The translations under genes were made by a program, and so were the position numbers. From TC-15 sp034437275 (lineage in GTDB: Bacteria; Chloroflexota; Anaerolineae; Aggregatilineales; Aggregatilineaceae): 23,198 nucleotides of DNA. Below are positions 1 to 6,598 of this stretch, piece after piece. Within the stretch, counting starts at the first letter, position 1. The number at the start of each line of letters is the position of its first letter. The stretch spans positions 1-23,198 of the forward strand of contig DAOTUD010000080.1 in NCBI GenBank assembly GCA_034437275.1, written 5' to 3'. The notes under the pieces are model-generated. The model ran no database searches and was not told the origin of the DNA. It saw only the letters and a list, made by a program, of their open reading frames with translations.

Positions 1-629
1 CCAACCTGGCCGGCACCCTGCAAGAGAACATCACCAACCAGGAAGTCCGCGCCGAGGAAATCCAGATCGAGGTGGTCGAGCGGCAGAAGCAAATCCGGGT
101 GCAGGAACAGGAAGCCCTGCGCCGCGAGAAAGAACTCGAAGCCACCGTGCGCAAGCCAGCAGAAGCCAAACAGTACGAGATCGAAACGCTGGCCAACGCC
201 GAAAAGTACGAGATTGAAGCACGTGCCGTTGGCGAAGCCAGCGCCATCCGCCAGCGCGGCGAAGCCGAAGCCGACGCCATCCGCGCACAAGGGCTGGCCG
301 AAGCCGAAGCGATGCATCAAAAGGCCGCCGCATGGCAGCAGTACAACCAGGCCGCCGTCATCGAGCAACTGCTGGAAATACTGCCGCAGGTCGCCGCTGC
401 GATTGCCTCGCCGCTGGCCCAGACCGACCGCATCGTCGTGATCAGCGATGGCAACAGCGACGGGGCGGGAGCCTCGAAAATCAGCGGGGACATCACCAGC
501 ATCATCGCGCAGGTGCCCGCCACCGTCGAGGCGCTCACCGGGATGGACCTGTCGCAGGCGATCAGCCAACTGCCGGGCGTCCTGTCGCAAACGGCACAAG
601 AGGGCGCGGAAAAAGAAGAAGCAGAATAG
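1..629 (+). CDS. SPFH/flotillin-family protein, C-terminal part (5' end outside window)
   Basis: The frame is open from base 3 with no credible internal start, so the gene begins upstream of the window. The visible 208 residues are a long Glu/Ala/Arg/Gln-rich amphipathic segment with EAE and YEIE repeats, which is the coiled coil that follows the SPFH domain in flotillins. A less charged alanine- and proline-containing stretch with IVVISDG and an acidic end (EKEEAE) follows. Flotillins oligomerise at the inner face of the membrane and organise microdomains; that role is family knowledge. The membrane anchor and SPFH domain are not in the window. The downstream M23 protein starts only 9 bp after the stop, so the two are probably cotranscribed and both act at the envelope. 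Confidence 0.8.
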   Translation, partial: NLAGTLQENITNQEVRAEEIQIEVVERQKQIRVQEQEALRREKELEATVRKPAEAKQYEIETLANAEKYEIEARAVGEASAIRQRGEAEADAIRAQGLAEAEAMHQKAAAWQQYNQAAVIEQLLEILPQVAAAIASPLAQTDRIVVISDGNSDGAGASKISGDITSIIAQVPATVEALTGMDLSQAISQLPGVLSQTAQEGAEKEEAE

Positions 630-638
630 CCGTCACTC

Positions 639-1817
639 GTGCCACACAAACACACTTCCCGCACATACACAGGGGCGAGGGCTGCCTTGCCCCTGTTAAC
701 GTCGTCCTGGGCACTCCAACTCGGCCTGCTGGCGCTGGCCGGGCTGCTGGTGTGTGCTGCCGGGGGCGCGCTGGCCTATTACCAGTTCGTCCCCCAGGAC
801 CACGCCCCCACCGCGCCGGACAAAAACCTCGTCGCGCCGGTCGCCCAACCAGACACCGTCGCCGCCGCGCGCCCCACGTCCACGACCCCGCCCCAGCCTA
901 TCCAAGACCTGCTTGGCGTCGGTTCCGTCACCTACAACGCCACCGAGGCGTATGCCTTCCCCGTTGCCGCCGATCCCGCGCTGTACACCTGGACGTATTT
1001 CCACTGGGACAACACCAACGCGGTCGATATTGAGGTCCGCTTCGGCCTGAGCTACCTGGATTTCCTGGCCGCGACCAGCGCCCCCCTCGTGGCCGTGACC
1101 GACGGCATCGCCACACACTACAGCGGCAAGGTGGGAGGCCGCGGCTACATGCTGCGCGGGGATGATGGGTACGATTACTACTACGGGCACATGTCCGAAC
1201 TGTGGGTTCCGGACGGGGCACGGGTCAGCGTCGGGCAACCGTTGGGCCGCATCGGCAACACCGGCAACAGCGCGCGCTTCATCGAGCCGCACCTGCATTT
1301 CGCCATCGGCCCGCGCGACACGCTCTGGGACCAGCAGCCCAGCGTCAACGGGGCCGAATGGCTGCGGCAGACGTTCGACCTGCCCTGGCGGAACTACACG
1401 CCGCCCACCGTCGCCTACGACACGCCGCAGGGACGCCCCGTGCAGCATCCGGAACTACACATCGTCACACCGTTCGAGCAGTCCAACGGCCTGCCCCAGC
1501 CCGCCATCGAGTTCGGCTTCGACGGCACGCGGCCCGACATCGACCTGCAAGTCCTGGCGACCATCGACGGCGAGGTCAACGTCATCCGCTGGACGGCGAC
1601 CTATGGCACGCGGCTGCAGATCACCAACCGCGCATCCGATACTGCCGTCGTGATCTCCGGCCTGAACAACTGGCTGGTCACCGATGGCGACGTCGTCAGC
1701 CAGGGCCAGGTCATCGGACATTGGAACCCGACCAATCTGGCCCATTTGCACTACATGATCTTCCAAAATGGCGCTATTATTGACCCCACGCCCACGCTTG
1801 ATGAACCAGAGCGATGA
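639..1817 (+). CDS. Membrane-anchored M23-family (LytM-like) protein with tandem M23-like domains
   Basis: The product has 392 residues from GTG 639. This start has no good ribosome binding site; TTG 687, preceded by GAGGG, would give a shorter N terminus directly before the hydrophobic segment (about residues 25-48). A Thr/Pro linker leads to a lysostaphin-like M23 domain. Candidate zinc or catalytic residues are H122 and D130 (HWDNTNAVD), H184 (YYGHM), and H218/H220 (EPHLHF). M23 enzymes cut peptide cross-links of peptidoglycan outside the membrane, or act as inactive amidase activators. Residues about 272-377 look like a second copy of the fold: DGEVNVI, then VVSQGQVIG, then LAHLHYMIF. It keeps the HLH but lacks an obvious H..D pair and the GH motif. 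The substrate is not known. Confidence 0.85.
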   Translation: MPHKHTSRTYTGARAALPLLTSSWALQLGLLALAGLLVCAAGGALAYYQFVPQDHAPTAPDKNLVAPVAQPDTVAAARPTSTTPPQPIQDLLGVGSVTYNATEAYAFPVAADPALYTWTYFHWDNTNAVDIEVRFGLSYLDFLAATSAPLVAVTDGIATHYSGKVGGRGYMLRGDDGYDYYYGHMSELWVPDGARVSVGQPLGRIGNTGNSARFIEPHLHFAIGPRDTLWDQQPSVNGAEWLRQTFDLPWRNYTPPTVAYDTPQGRPVQHPELHIVTPFEQSNGLPQPAIEFGFDGTRPDIDLQVLATIDGEVNVIRWTATYGTRLQITNRASDTAVVISGLNNWLVTDGDVVSQGQVIGHWNPTNLAHLHYMIFQNGAIIDPTPTLDEPER

Positions 1818-1883
1818 CAAGCGTTACCCGGCATTACGTATAACTACAAGGCAATGTTCACATACACTCTGGAGGCCCGCTTT

Positions 1884-3575
1884 ATGCCTGTATTTCGTCG
1901 TTTACTCGCGCTGGCGCTGATCACGGTGCTGGTCGCGGCAGCCATCCCCGTCACCGCCCAGGACCGCGCCACCATCACCATCGGCGTCACGACCCTGCCC
2001 ACGACACTGGACCCCGCCGAAGCATACGACTTTAGCACCTGGGAAGTGCTCAGCCATCTGTACACCGGGCTGGTGCGCCAGGTTCCGGGCGCGTTCAGTC
2101 CGCAGGCGCTGGCCGAGGTCGACCCGGCAGCCGACGACAGCCCGCTGGGCGTGTACGGCTACGAGCTGGCACTGGCCGCGGACGTCCGTATCAGCGACGA
2201 CCGGCTGACCTACACCCTCACGCTGCGCGACGACGCCACCTTCAGCGACGGCACGCCGATCACCGCCCAGACGTTCGTCGATTCCCTGGACCGGATGCTC
2301 ACCCTGCGCCAGCGCAGCACGCCCAACGCGACCTGGGTGATCACCCCGTACGTCGACAGCTACGAGGCCACCCCCGACGGCGAACTGGTCTTCCAACTGA
2401 AGCGCCCGGTTCCGTACTTCCTGGCGCTGCTGGCGCTGCCACCCTACTATCCGGTCCACCCGGACATGCCCGACGACGAGCCGCGAAGTTACCCTCGCAG
2501 CGCAGGCGACCTGATCGGCAACGGCCCTTACAAGCTGGAACGCTTCACGCTCGGCGAAGAACTGGTGCTCACGGCTAACGAAGCTTACACGCTCGGGCCA
2601 CAGCCGGCCACGCCCACCATCGCCCTGCAGCGTTACCAACGCTCGCAAGACCTGCGCAACGCCATCCGCGACCACCAGATCGACATCGCGTGGCGCGCCT
2701 TGCTCAAGGGCCACACCGTCGAACTGGTCGACGCCGCCATCGAAGGCTTGAACGTCCGCCAGATTCCGAGCACGCGCGTGTTCTACCTGTACATGAACCA
2801 CTCCAAAGCGCCCTACCAGGACGACACCAGCACCTCGGTCACCGACGAGAACACGCGGCCATTTTCGATTTTCGGTGTGCGCCAGGCGGTAACGCTGCTG
2901 CTCAACCGCGAAAGCGCCATCGACGAGGTACTGCTCGGCAACGCCAGCCCGATCACCAGCCTGGTGCCGGACCTGTTCCCTGGCGCGTATGCACCGATCT
3001 GGCCGGACACGCCCGACCCGGCCCTCGCCGAGCAAACCCTGATCGCCGAAGGGTTCAAGGACACCAACGAGCGCGACAAGCTGTTCGTGCGGGTGGAAAC
3101 GTCGCTGTACGCCTATGGCCATTTTTACACTGCCGCCGCCCAACAGCTGACGCGCGACAGCTTCTCGACGACCGAGATCGTGTCCTACGGCTTCGACCGG
3201 TCCGAAGCCAGCACCACAAACTTCATCAGTGACCTGGAAAGCGGCAAGAGCGAAGTCGTGCTGTTCGCGTGGACGCCGGTCGTCCCGCACCCGCACGCCT
3301 ACCTGCGCCCGTTGGCCCATTTCGACGAACCGCTGGCGCAAAACGGCGACTATGGCCGCGACGAGATCGACGACCGGCTCGAAGAGGCCGCGCGCCTGCG
3401 CGACCCAGCAGCCCAAAACGAGCTGTACCGCGAAGTCTCATCGCTGCTGCTGGAAAACTACGACATCATCCCCGTCTGGCAAGACCACATCCAGGTGTTG
3501 ACCTGGGACGATATCGGCGGCGTTGTGGTCGAGCCAAACTTCATGCTGCACTACGACCTGCTGGTCCGCAAGTGA
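1884..3575 (+). CDS. ABC transporter substrate-binding protein, oligopeptide type (SBP family 5)
   Basis: Start ATG 1884 is preferred over ATG 1854 because TGGAGG (1870-1875) lies 8 bases before it and it opens directly into a signal peptide (MPVFRRLLALALITVLVAAA, then IPVTAQD). The 563-residue protein has family-5 hallmarks: TTLDPAEAYD near the mature N terminus, LTYTLTLRDDATFSDGTPIT, and IGNGPYKLERF before the second lobe. These proteins capture peptides, nickel, sugars or other solutes outside the cell and hand them to a Dpp/Opp-type permease. No permease or ATPase gene is next to it, so it is an orphan in this window. There is no lipobox cysteine; cleavage after VTA is likely. The ligand cannot be told from the sequence. 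Confidence 0.9.
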   Translation: MPVFRRLLALALITVLVAAAIPVTAQDRATITIGVTTLPTTLDPAEAYDFSTWEVLSHLYTGLVRQVPGAFSPQALAEVDPAADDSPLGVYGYELALAADVRISDDRLTYTLTLRDDATFSDGTPITAQTFVDSLDRMLTLRQRSTPNATWVITPYVDSYEATPDGELVFQLKRPVPYFLALLALPPYYPVHPDMPDDEPRSYPRSAGDLIGNGPYKLERFTLGEELVLTANEAYTLGPQPATPTIALQRYQRSQDLRNAIRDHQIDIAWRALLKGHTVELVDAAIEGLNVRQIPSTRVFYLYMNHSKAPYQDDTSTSVTDENTRPFSIFGVRQAVTLLLNRESAIDEVLLGNASPITSLVPDLFPGAYAPIWPDTPDPALAEQTLIAEGFKDTNERDKLFVRVETSLYAYGHFYTAAAQQLTRDSFSTTEIVSYGFDRSEASTTNFISDLESGKSEVVLFAWTPVVPHPHAYLRPLAHFDEPLAQNGDYGRDEIDDRLEEAARLRDPAAQNELYREVSSLLLENYDIIPVWQDHIQVLTWDDIGGVVVEPNFMLHYDLLVRK

Positions 3576-3605
3576 TGGCGCTGCTGGCAGGGGCAGCCAC
3601 GAACC

Positions 3606-3635
3606 TGTGAAGTTGCCTCTGCTTTCGGGTACAAT
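3606..3635 (+). promoter_or_regulatory. Candidate promoter for the helical hypothetical gene
   Basis: TACAAT at 3630-3635 is a good -10. TGTGAA (3606-3611), 18 bp upstream, is a poor -35. The predicted transcript start is about 24 bp before ATG 3666. The -10 is seen; its activity is inferred. Confidence 0.3.
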
Positions 3636-3665
3636 CGAGGCATAGACTGGAGGGCGTGCATACCC

Positions 3666-4541
3666 ATGAACCTGCTAGCACGGATCGACGAATTGTCCCA
3701 CCTCGTCCTCAACGGTGAGCTGGGGCTGGATGAGGCGTTGGCTGCCGTCGAGCAGTGGGTCGACGCGCACGCCGCCGGCCTGAGCGACGAGGCGCACCAG
3801 GACTTCAGCGCGGCGCTGGACGTGGAAAGCACCAACGACAATCGCTCGCTGGTCGACAGCATCCTGAAGCTGCACGCCACACGGCTGCTGCATCGCTACG
3901 AGCTGCGGCACGCGCCCCCCACCCCCGCCGCAGACGAAGAAGATAACGACTATGTACGCGCCCGCAATCGCCTGTCGGCGGTCCTGCAAGCCAGCGAGCA
4001 CAGTGTGAACGAAGCGCGCATCGATATCGCCATCGCCAACGCCCACAACCTGCTGGGCAACGTCGCCGCCAACCGGCGCTGGCTCGACCAGGCCCTCGAC
4101 CGGCTGCCCGACCTGGCCGCGCACAACCTGGTCGCGATGGCGCATGACACACCGCTGATGCCGCCGCCCCACCTCAACTGGCTCAAACGGCTCGGGCTGC
4201 GCCTGATCGGCCTCGACTTCACGCGGCTGGCCGAGCGCAACCGCGACACCCTGGTCACCATCGCGCACATGCAGACCAACCAGATCGTGATCCTGGCGCA
4301 TCTGCTTGGCACGTCGTTCGAGGCCATCCGCGAGCGCCAGCGCGCCAAACGGGCCTTCCGCACCGCCGCCCACCTGATCGTGCGCCACCAGGGCATGCCC
4401 TACGAGGACGACAGCGCGCAACTGGCCGATATCGCCGCGTCATTGGAACGCAGCGAACCCGAAGCCGCCGACCTGCTGCACCAGCAGATCGCCGCGCTCC
4501 AGGCGGTCGAGGATCAGGCTGAGGATGGGACGCAGCACTAA
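3666..4541 (+). CDS. Conserved-looking helical protein of unknown function
   Basis: I do not recognise this 291-residue protein. ATG 3666 has GGAGGG at 3649-3654. The sequence is almost entirely alpha-helical in character, with regular Leu/Ala spacing and no signal peptide or clear membrane span. A Pro/acidic linker near residues 95-105 (PPTPAADEEDND) separates an N-terminal helical region of about 90 residues from a longer C-terminal helical part. The segment ERQRAKRAFRTAAHLIVRHQG and the preceding helices could be TPR-like, but no repeat register is convincing. The gene stands alone between a candidate promoter and a hairpin, with base composition like its neighbours. It is probably a cytoplasmic helical scaffold; this is inference only. 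Confidence 0.75.
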   Translation: MNLLARIDELSHLVLNGELGLDEALAAVEQWVDAHAAGLSDEAHQDFSAALDVESTNDNRSLVDSILKLHATRLLHRYELRHAPPTPAADEEDNDYVRARNRLSAVLQASEHSVNEARIDIAIANAHNLLGNVAANRRWLDQALDRLPDLAAHNLVAMAHDTPLMPPPHLNWLKRLGLRLIGLDFTRLAERNRDTLVTIAHMQTNQIVILAHLLGTSFEAIRERQRAKRAFRTAAHLIVRHQGMPYEDDSAQLADIAASLERSEPEAADLLHQQIAALQAVEDQAEDGTQH

Positions 4542-4550
4542 GAATCAACA

Positions 4551-4574
4551 AGGGACCACCCCCCGGTGATCCCT
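4551..4574. terminator. Convergent hairpin between the hypothetical gene and ferredoxin 1
   Basis: AGGGACCACC (4551-4560), loop CCCC, then GGTGATCCCT (4565-4574) form a 10-bp stem with one mismatch. The hairpin sits between convergent stop codons at 4541 and 4603. The flanking T tracts are weak on both strands, so it is probably a bidirectional terminator of modest strength. Confidence 0.55.
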
Positions 4575-4602
4575 CGTGCGTTAAATAAGAAAATTCCGGC
4601 GC

Positions 4603-4953
4603 TTACGGCGCAGAATCGTAGCCCGGCCCCTGCTCGAAGAAATCATAGTTCGGCTGGATATCGACGGTCAGATCGACCACCTCGCCGCCTTCGGCCTTGA
4701 TCTCTTCTTTGGTGTCCCAGGGGATACGGCCCTGGCCTTCAGCCATTTCGTAGGCATCCGGCACTTCTTCTTCGACAAAAATCGCCTCAAAGGGGCATTC
4801 AGGAATGCAGGCCCCGCAGTCAATGCAAGTATCCGGATCAATGAAATACCAGGGCCACGCGTTCTCCGGGAACCCCGGAACGATGCAGTCCACCGGACAT
4901 ACCTCAACGCACGCGCCATCGCGCAAGCACAAACTCGTAATGATATGGGTCAT
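4603..4953 (-). CDS. Dicluster ferredoxin 1, seven-iron type
   Basis: The product has 116 residues. ATG at 4953 is chosen over the upstream frame start because AAGGAG lies just before it and the paralogue at 5183-5554 starts at the same place. Eight cysteines are visible: C9-x5-C15-x3-C19-P with C23, and C43-x2-C46-x2-C49-x3-C53-P. By analogy with seven-iron ferredoxins, C9, C15 and C53 could hold a [3Fe-4S] cluster and C19, C43, C46 and C49 a [4Fe-4S] cluster. The first motif is shorter than the usual C-x7-C. A roughly 60-residue acidic tail ends in NYDFFEQGPGYDSAP and is shared with the paralogue. It is likely a soluble one-electron carrier; its partner enzyme is not in the window. Confidence 0.9.
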   Translation of the reverse strand: MTHIITSLCLRDGACVEVCPVDCIVPGFPENAWPWYFIDPDTCIDCGACIPECPFEAIFVEEEVPDAYEMAEGQGRIPWDTKEEIKAEGGEVVDLTVDIQPNYDFFEQGPGYDSAP

Positions 4954-5000
4954 GTTACTCTCCTTAACACTTGTACAAAGCACTGCCCCTCACTGGCCTA

Positions 5001-5038
5001 ACTATACCGTGATACCTGACCGCTTTTCATGTGTCAAA
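5001..5038 (-). promoter_or_regulatory. Promoter region of ferredoxin 1 with element shared by ferredoxin 2
   Basis: Read on the minus strand, TTTGACACATGA (complement of 5027-5038) precedes TATAGT (complement of 5001-5006). The same pair, TTTGTCACATGA then TATAGT, lies upstream of ferredoxin 2. TTGACA is a perfect -35, but its spacing to TATAGT is long (25 bp); TATCAC at 17 bp is an alternative -10. The shared block may therefore be an activator or repressor site rather than a simple -35. Confidence 0.5.
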
Positions 5039-5120
5039 TCTAAGGTGCAGGCCAGCAATTCGGCATTTTTTTGGATAACCTTGCTCCTTATTGTACACAA
5101 AAAACGCGATCCGTGTGGAC

Positions 5121-5155
5121 AAATAAAAAAAACAGCGGGCATGCGCCCACTGTTT
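5121..5155 (-). terminator. Intrinsic terminator of ferredoxin 2
   Basis: A hairpin with arms CAGCGGGC (5133-5140) and GCCCACTG (5145-5152), one mismatch and a four-base loop, is followed on the minus strand by a run of eight T residues. It lies just past the ferredoxin 2 stop, so the two ferredoxin genes are mostly separate transcripts. Confidence 0.8.
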
Positions 5156-5182
5156 ACAAGCTGGTTGGTTACGGTCTGCGTG

Positions 5183-5554
5183 CTAAGGAGCCGCGTCGTA
5201 ACCGGGGCCTTTCTCGAAGAAATCGTAGTTGACCTGGATATCCGGCGTGAGGTCGACGACTTCGCCACCTTCGGCGACTTCGGGGACCAGCTCGCCGTTT
5301 TCGACCTTGACGTTCCCATAGGGGGCACGTCCCTGGCCGGCGGCCATCTCGTAGGCATCCGGGACTTCTGCTTCCTCGAAGATCGCCTCAAACGGGCATT
5401 CGATCGCGCACGCGGCGCAGTCGATGCAGGCATCGGGATCAATGAAGTACCAGGGCCACTCTTCGATCGGGAAACCGGGGATAATCGCTTCAGATGGGCA
5501 TACATCGACGCACGCGCCATCGCGCAAACACAGACTCGTCACGACATGAGGCAT
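5183..5554 (-). CDS. Dicluster ferredoxin 2, paralogue of ferredoxin 1
   Basis: The product has 123 residues. ATG 5554 is preceded by GGAGG at a 10-base spacing. Seven of the cluster cysteines match ferredoxin 1 (C9, C15, C19, C43, C46, C49, C53). The eighth (C23 in the CPVDC of ferredoxin 1) is replaced in CPSEAI, consistent with that residue being dispensable for cluster binding. The N-terminal 60 residues and the C-terminal NYDFFEKGPGYDAAP are nearly the same as in ferredoxin 1. The linker (about residues 76-95) has diverged and is longer. The pair is probably an old tandem duplication. Each copy has its own promoter and this copy has its own terminator, so they may serve different conditions or partners. 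Confidence 0.9.
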   Translation of the reverse strand: MPHVVTSLCLRDGACVDVCPSEAIIPGFPIEEWPWYFIDPDACIDCAACAIECPFEAIFEEAEVPDAYEMAAGQGRAPYGNVKVENGELVPEVAEGGEVVDLTPDIQVNYDFFEKGPGYDAAP

Positions 5555-5605
5555 GGGTTAGGTTCCTCCAGCATATAACTGTTGTTATTTCATACGGTCG
5601 ATTCC

Positions 5606-5641
5606 ACTATACCGCGCCCCGGCATAATGTCATGTGACAAA
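5606..5641 (-). promoter_or_regulatory. Promoter region of ferredoxin 2 with inverted-repeat element
   Basis: On the minus strand, TTTGTCACATGA (complement of 5630-5641) stands 18 bp before TATAGT (complement of 5606-5611). The element lies in the perfect inverted repeat TGTCA-TG-TGACA (5628-5639, plus strand). No good -35 exists at 16-18 bp, which suggests an activator-dependent promoter. Confidence 0.5.
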
Positions 5642-5700
5642 ACGTAGTATCAATTTATGACGGAAAGCACAGGATGGGCCGTATCCCCGGCGCGAGGATC

Positions 5701-5732
5701 AAAAAACGGGCACCCGGTGCCCCGGATGCCCG
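5701..5732 (-). terminator. Intrinsic terminator of the superoxide dismutase gene
   Basis: A GC-rich hairpin with outer arms CGGGCA (5707-5712) and TGCCCG (5727-5732) and a CGG/CCG inner stem is followed on the minus strand by six T residues (5706-5701). It lies 34 bp past the stop codon. Confidence 0.85.
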
Positions 5733-5766
5733 CCGATTGGCTACCAGCCAGTATAAAACCAGGCGT

Positions 5767-6381
5767 TTAGCCGCCGCGCGCGGCCTTAAACCGTTCGGCC
5801 ACGTCGGACCAGTTCACGACGTTCCACCACGCGTCAACATAGCCGCCGCGATTGTTCTGGTACTTCAGGTAATAGGCGTGCTCCCACACGTCCAACACCA
5901 GCAAGGGCTTAACGCCCCACTGCGTCAGGTTATGGTGCTTCTCGGCCTGCAGCACTTCCAACTGCCCGCCGACCGGCTCCCAGACCAGCAGGCCCCAGCC
6001 GCTGCCCTCGACGGCTTTGGCTGCCGCACTGAAGTGGGCTTTAAAGCTCGCGAAGCTGCCAAAATCCTGCTTGATCTGATCGGCCAGTGCGCCGCTCGGC
6101 TCACCACCACCGCCGTTCCCTGCCGGGGCCATATTCGGCCAGAAGATGCTGTGCAGCAGGTGGCCTGACCCATGGAACGCCGCTTCGCGCGAGTAATGCT
6201 TCACCAGCCCAAAATCGCCGCTCTTCCGCGCTTCTTCCAGGTTGGCCAGCGCCTTGTTCAATCCGTTGACGTACCCCTGGTGATGCTTGTCATGATGCAG
6301 ACGCATCGTCTGCTCGTCGATATGCGGCTCCAACGCATCGTAAGCATACGGCAGAGGGGGAAGATCGTACTTAACAGCCAT
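5767..6381 (-). CDS. sodA: Superoxide dismutase, Fe/Mn family, Mn-like
   Basis: The product has 204 residues. ATG 6381 is chosen because AAGGAG precedes it and MAVKYDLPPLPYAYDALEPH is the canonical family N terminus; the frame upstream is leader sequence. Metal ligands are H29 (RLHHDKHH), H77 (HLLHSIFW), D164 and H168 (LDVWEHAYY). GGGGEPSG (90-97) and Gly rather than Gln in the HGSGH segment point to the manganese or cambialistic branch. The enzyme converts superoxide to hydrogen peroxide and oxygen in the cytoplasm. It is transcribed alone, with a promoter overlapped by a PerR/Fur-like box and a strong terminator. Confidence 0.97.
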   Translation of the reverse strand: MAVKYDLPPLPYAYDALEPHIDEQTMRLHHDKHHQGYVNGLNKALANLEEARKSGDFGLVKHYSREAAFHGSGHLLHSIFWPNMAPAGNGGGGEPSGALADQIKQDFGSFASFKAHFSAAAKAVEGSGWGLLVWEPVGGQLEVLQAEKHHNLTQWGVKPLLVLDVWEHAYYLKYQNNRGGYVDAWWNVVNWSDVAERFKAARGG

Positions 6382-6479
6382 TGTCGCTCTCTCCTTGTGT
6401 TCAACCCTAAAATCCAGACGAGAAACATGCGCAAATGAATGATGGGGGAGTGCGTCGACTTTACGCATCATTTTCTCTA

Positions 6480-6494
6480 TAATAATCATTATAA
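6480..6494 (-). promoter_or_regulatory. PerR/Fur-like operator over the sodA -10
   Basis: On the minus strand the 15 bases from 6494 to 6480 read TTATAATGATTATTA. The Bacillus PerR box is TTATAATNATTATAA, so 13 of 14 defined positions match. It is also close to the core of the Fur consensus. The box covers the -10 of the sodA promoter, a position expected for repression. Which Fur-family regulator binds cannot be told. Confidence 0.7.
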
Positions 6495-6517
6495 AGAAGT
6501 GACCCTGCCAGCGACAA
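6488..6517 (-). promoter_or_regulatory. sodA promoter
   Basis: On the minus strand TTGTCG (complement of 6512-6517), an 18-bp spacer and a perfect TATAAT (complement of 6488-6493) form a good sigma-70 type promoter. Transcription would start near 6481 and give a leader of about 100 nt before ATG 6381. Confidence 0.65.
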
Positions 6518-6550
6518 AAACTCTTACGAGTTTTCTATGATCACGCCAGA

Positions 6551-6561
6551 TATGCTATACT
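6551..6561 (+). promoter_or_regulatory. Extended -10 promoter of the metallophosphoesterase gene
   Basis: TGCTATACT (6553-6561) is an extended -10 with no clear -35. The predicted start near 6568 gives a short leader of about 30 nt. It diverges from the sodA promoter, and the PerR-like box lies about 60 bp upstream, so co-regulation is possible but not shown. Confidence 0.55.
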
Positions 6562-6598
6562 ATCTTCTGTTAACAAAACACTGAATCCGGACGTGGCT

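Noticed and set aside
1118..1170. Loss of zinc ligands in the first M23 domain
   Set aside because: At first RFGLSYLD looked like a broken HxxxD motif, but HWDNTNAVD just before it supplies a plausible His/Asp pair, so the domain is probably intact.
1902..3416. A 504-codon minus-strand frame opposite the solute-binding protein gene
   Set aside because: It is a shadow frame with Val/Gly/Arg bias; the plus-strand protein has a signal peptide and family motifs.
4971..5101. TTGTACAA (4971-4978) and TTGTACACAA (5092-5101) near the ferredoxin genes
   Set aside because: They are short palindromes in AT-rich spacer; one lies in the ferredoxin 1 leader but there is no match to a known operator and no third copy.
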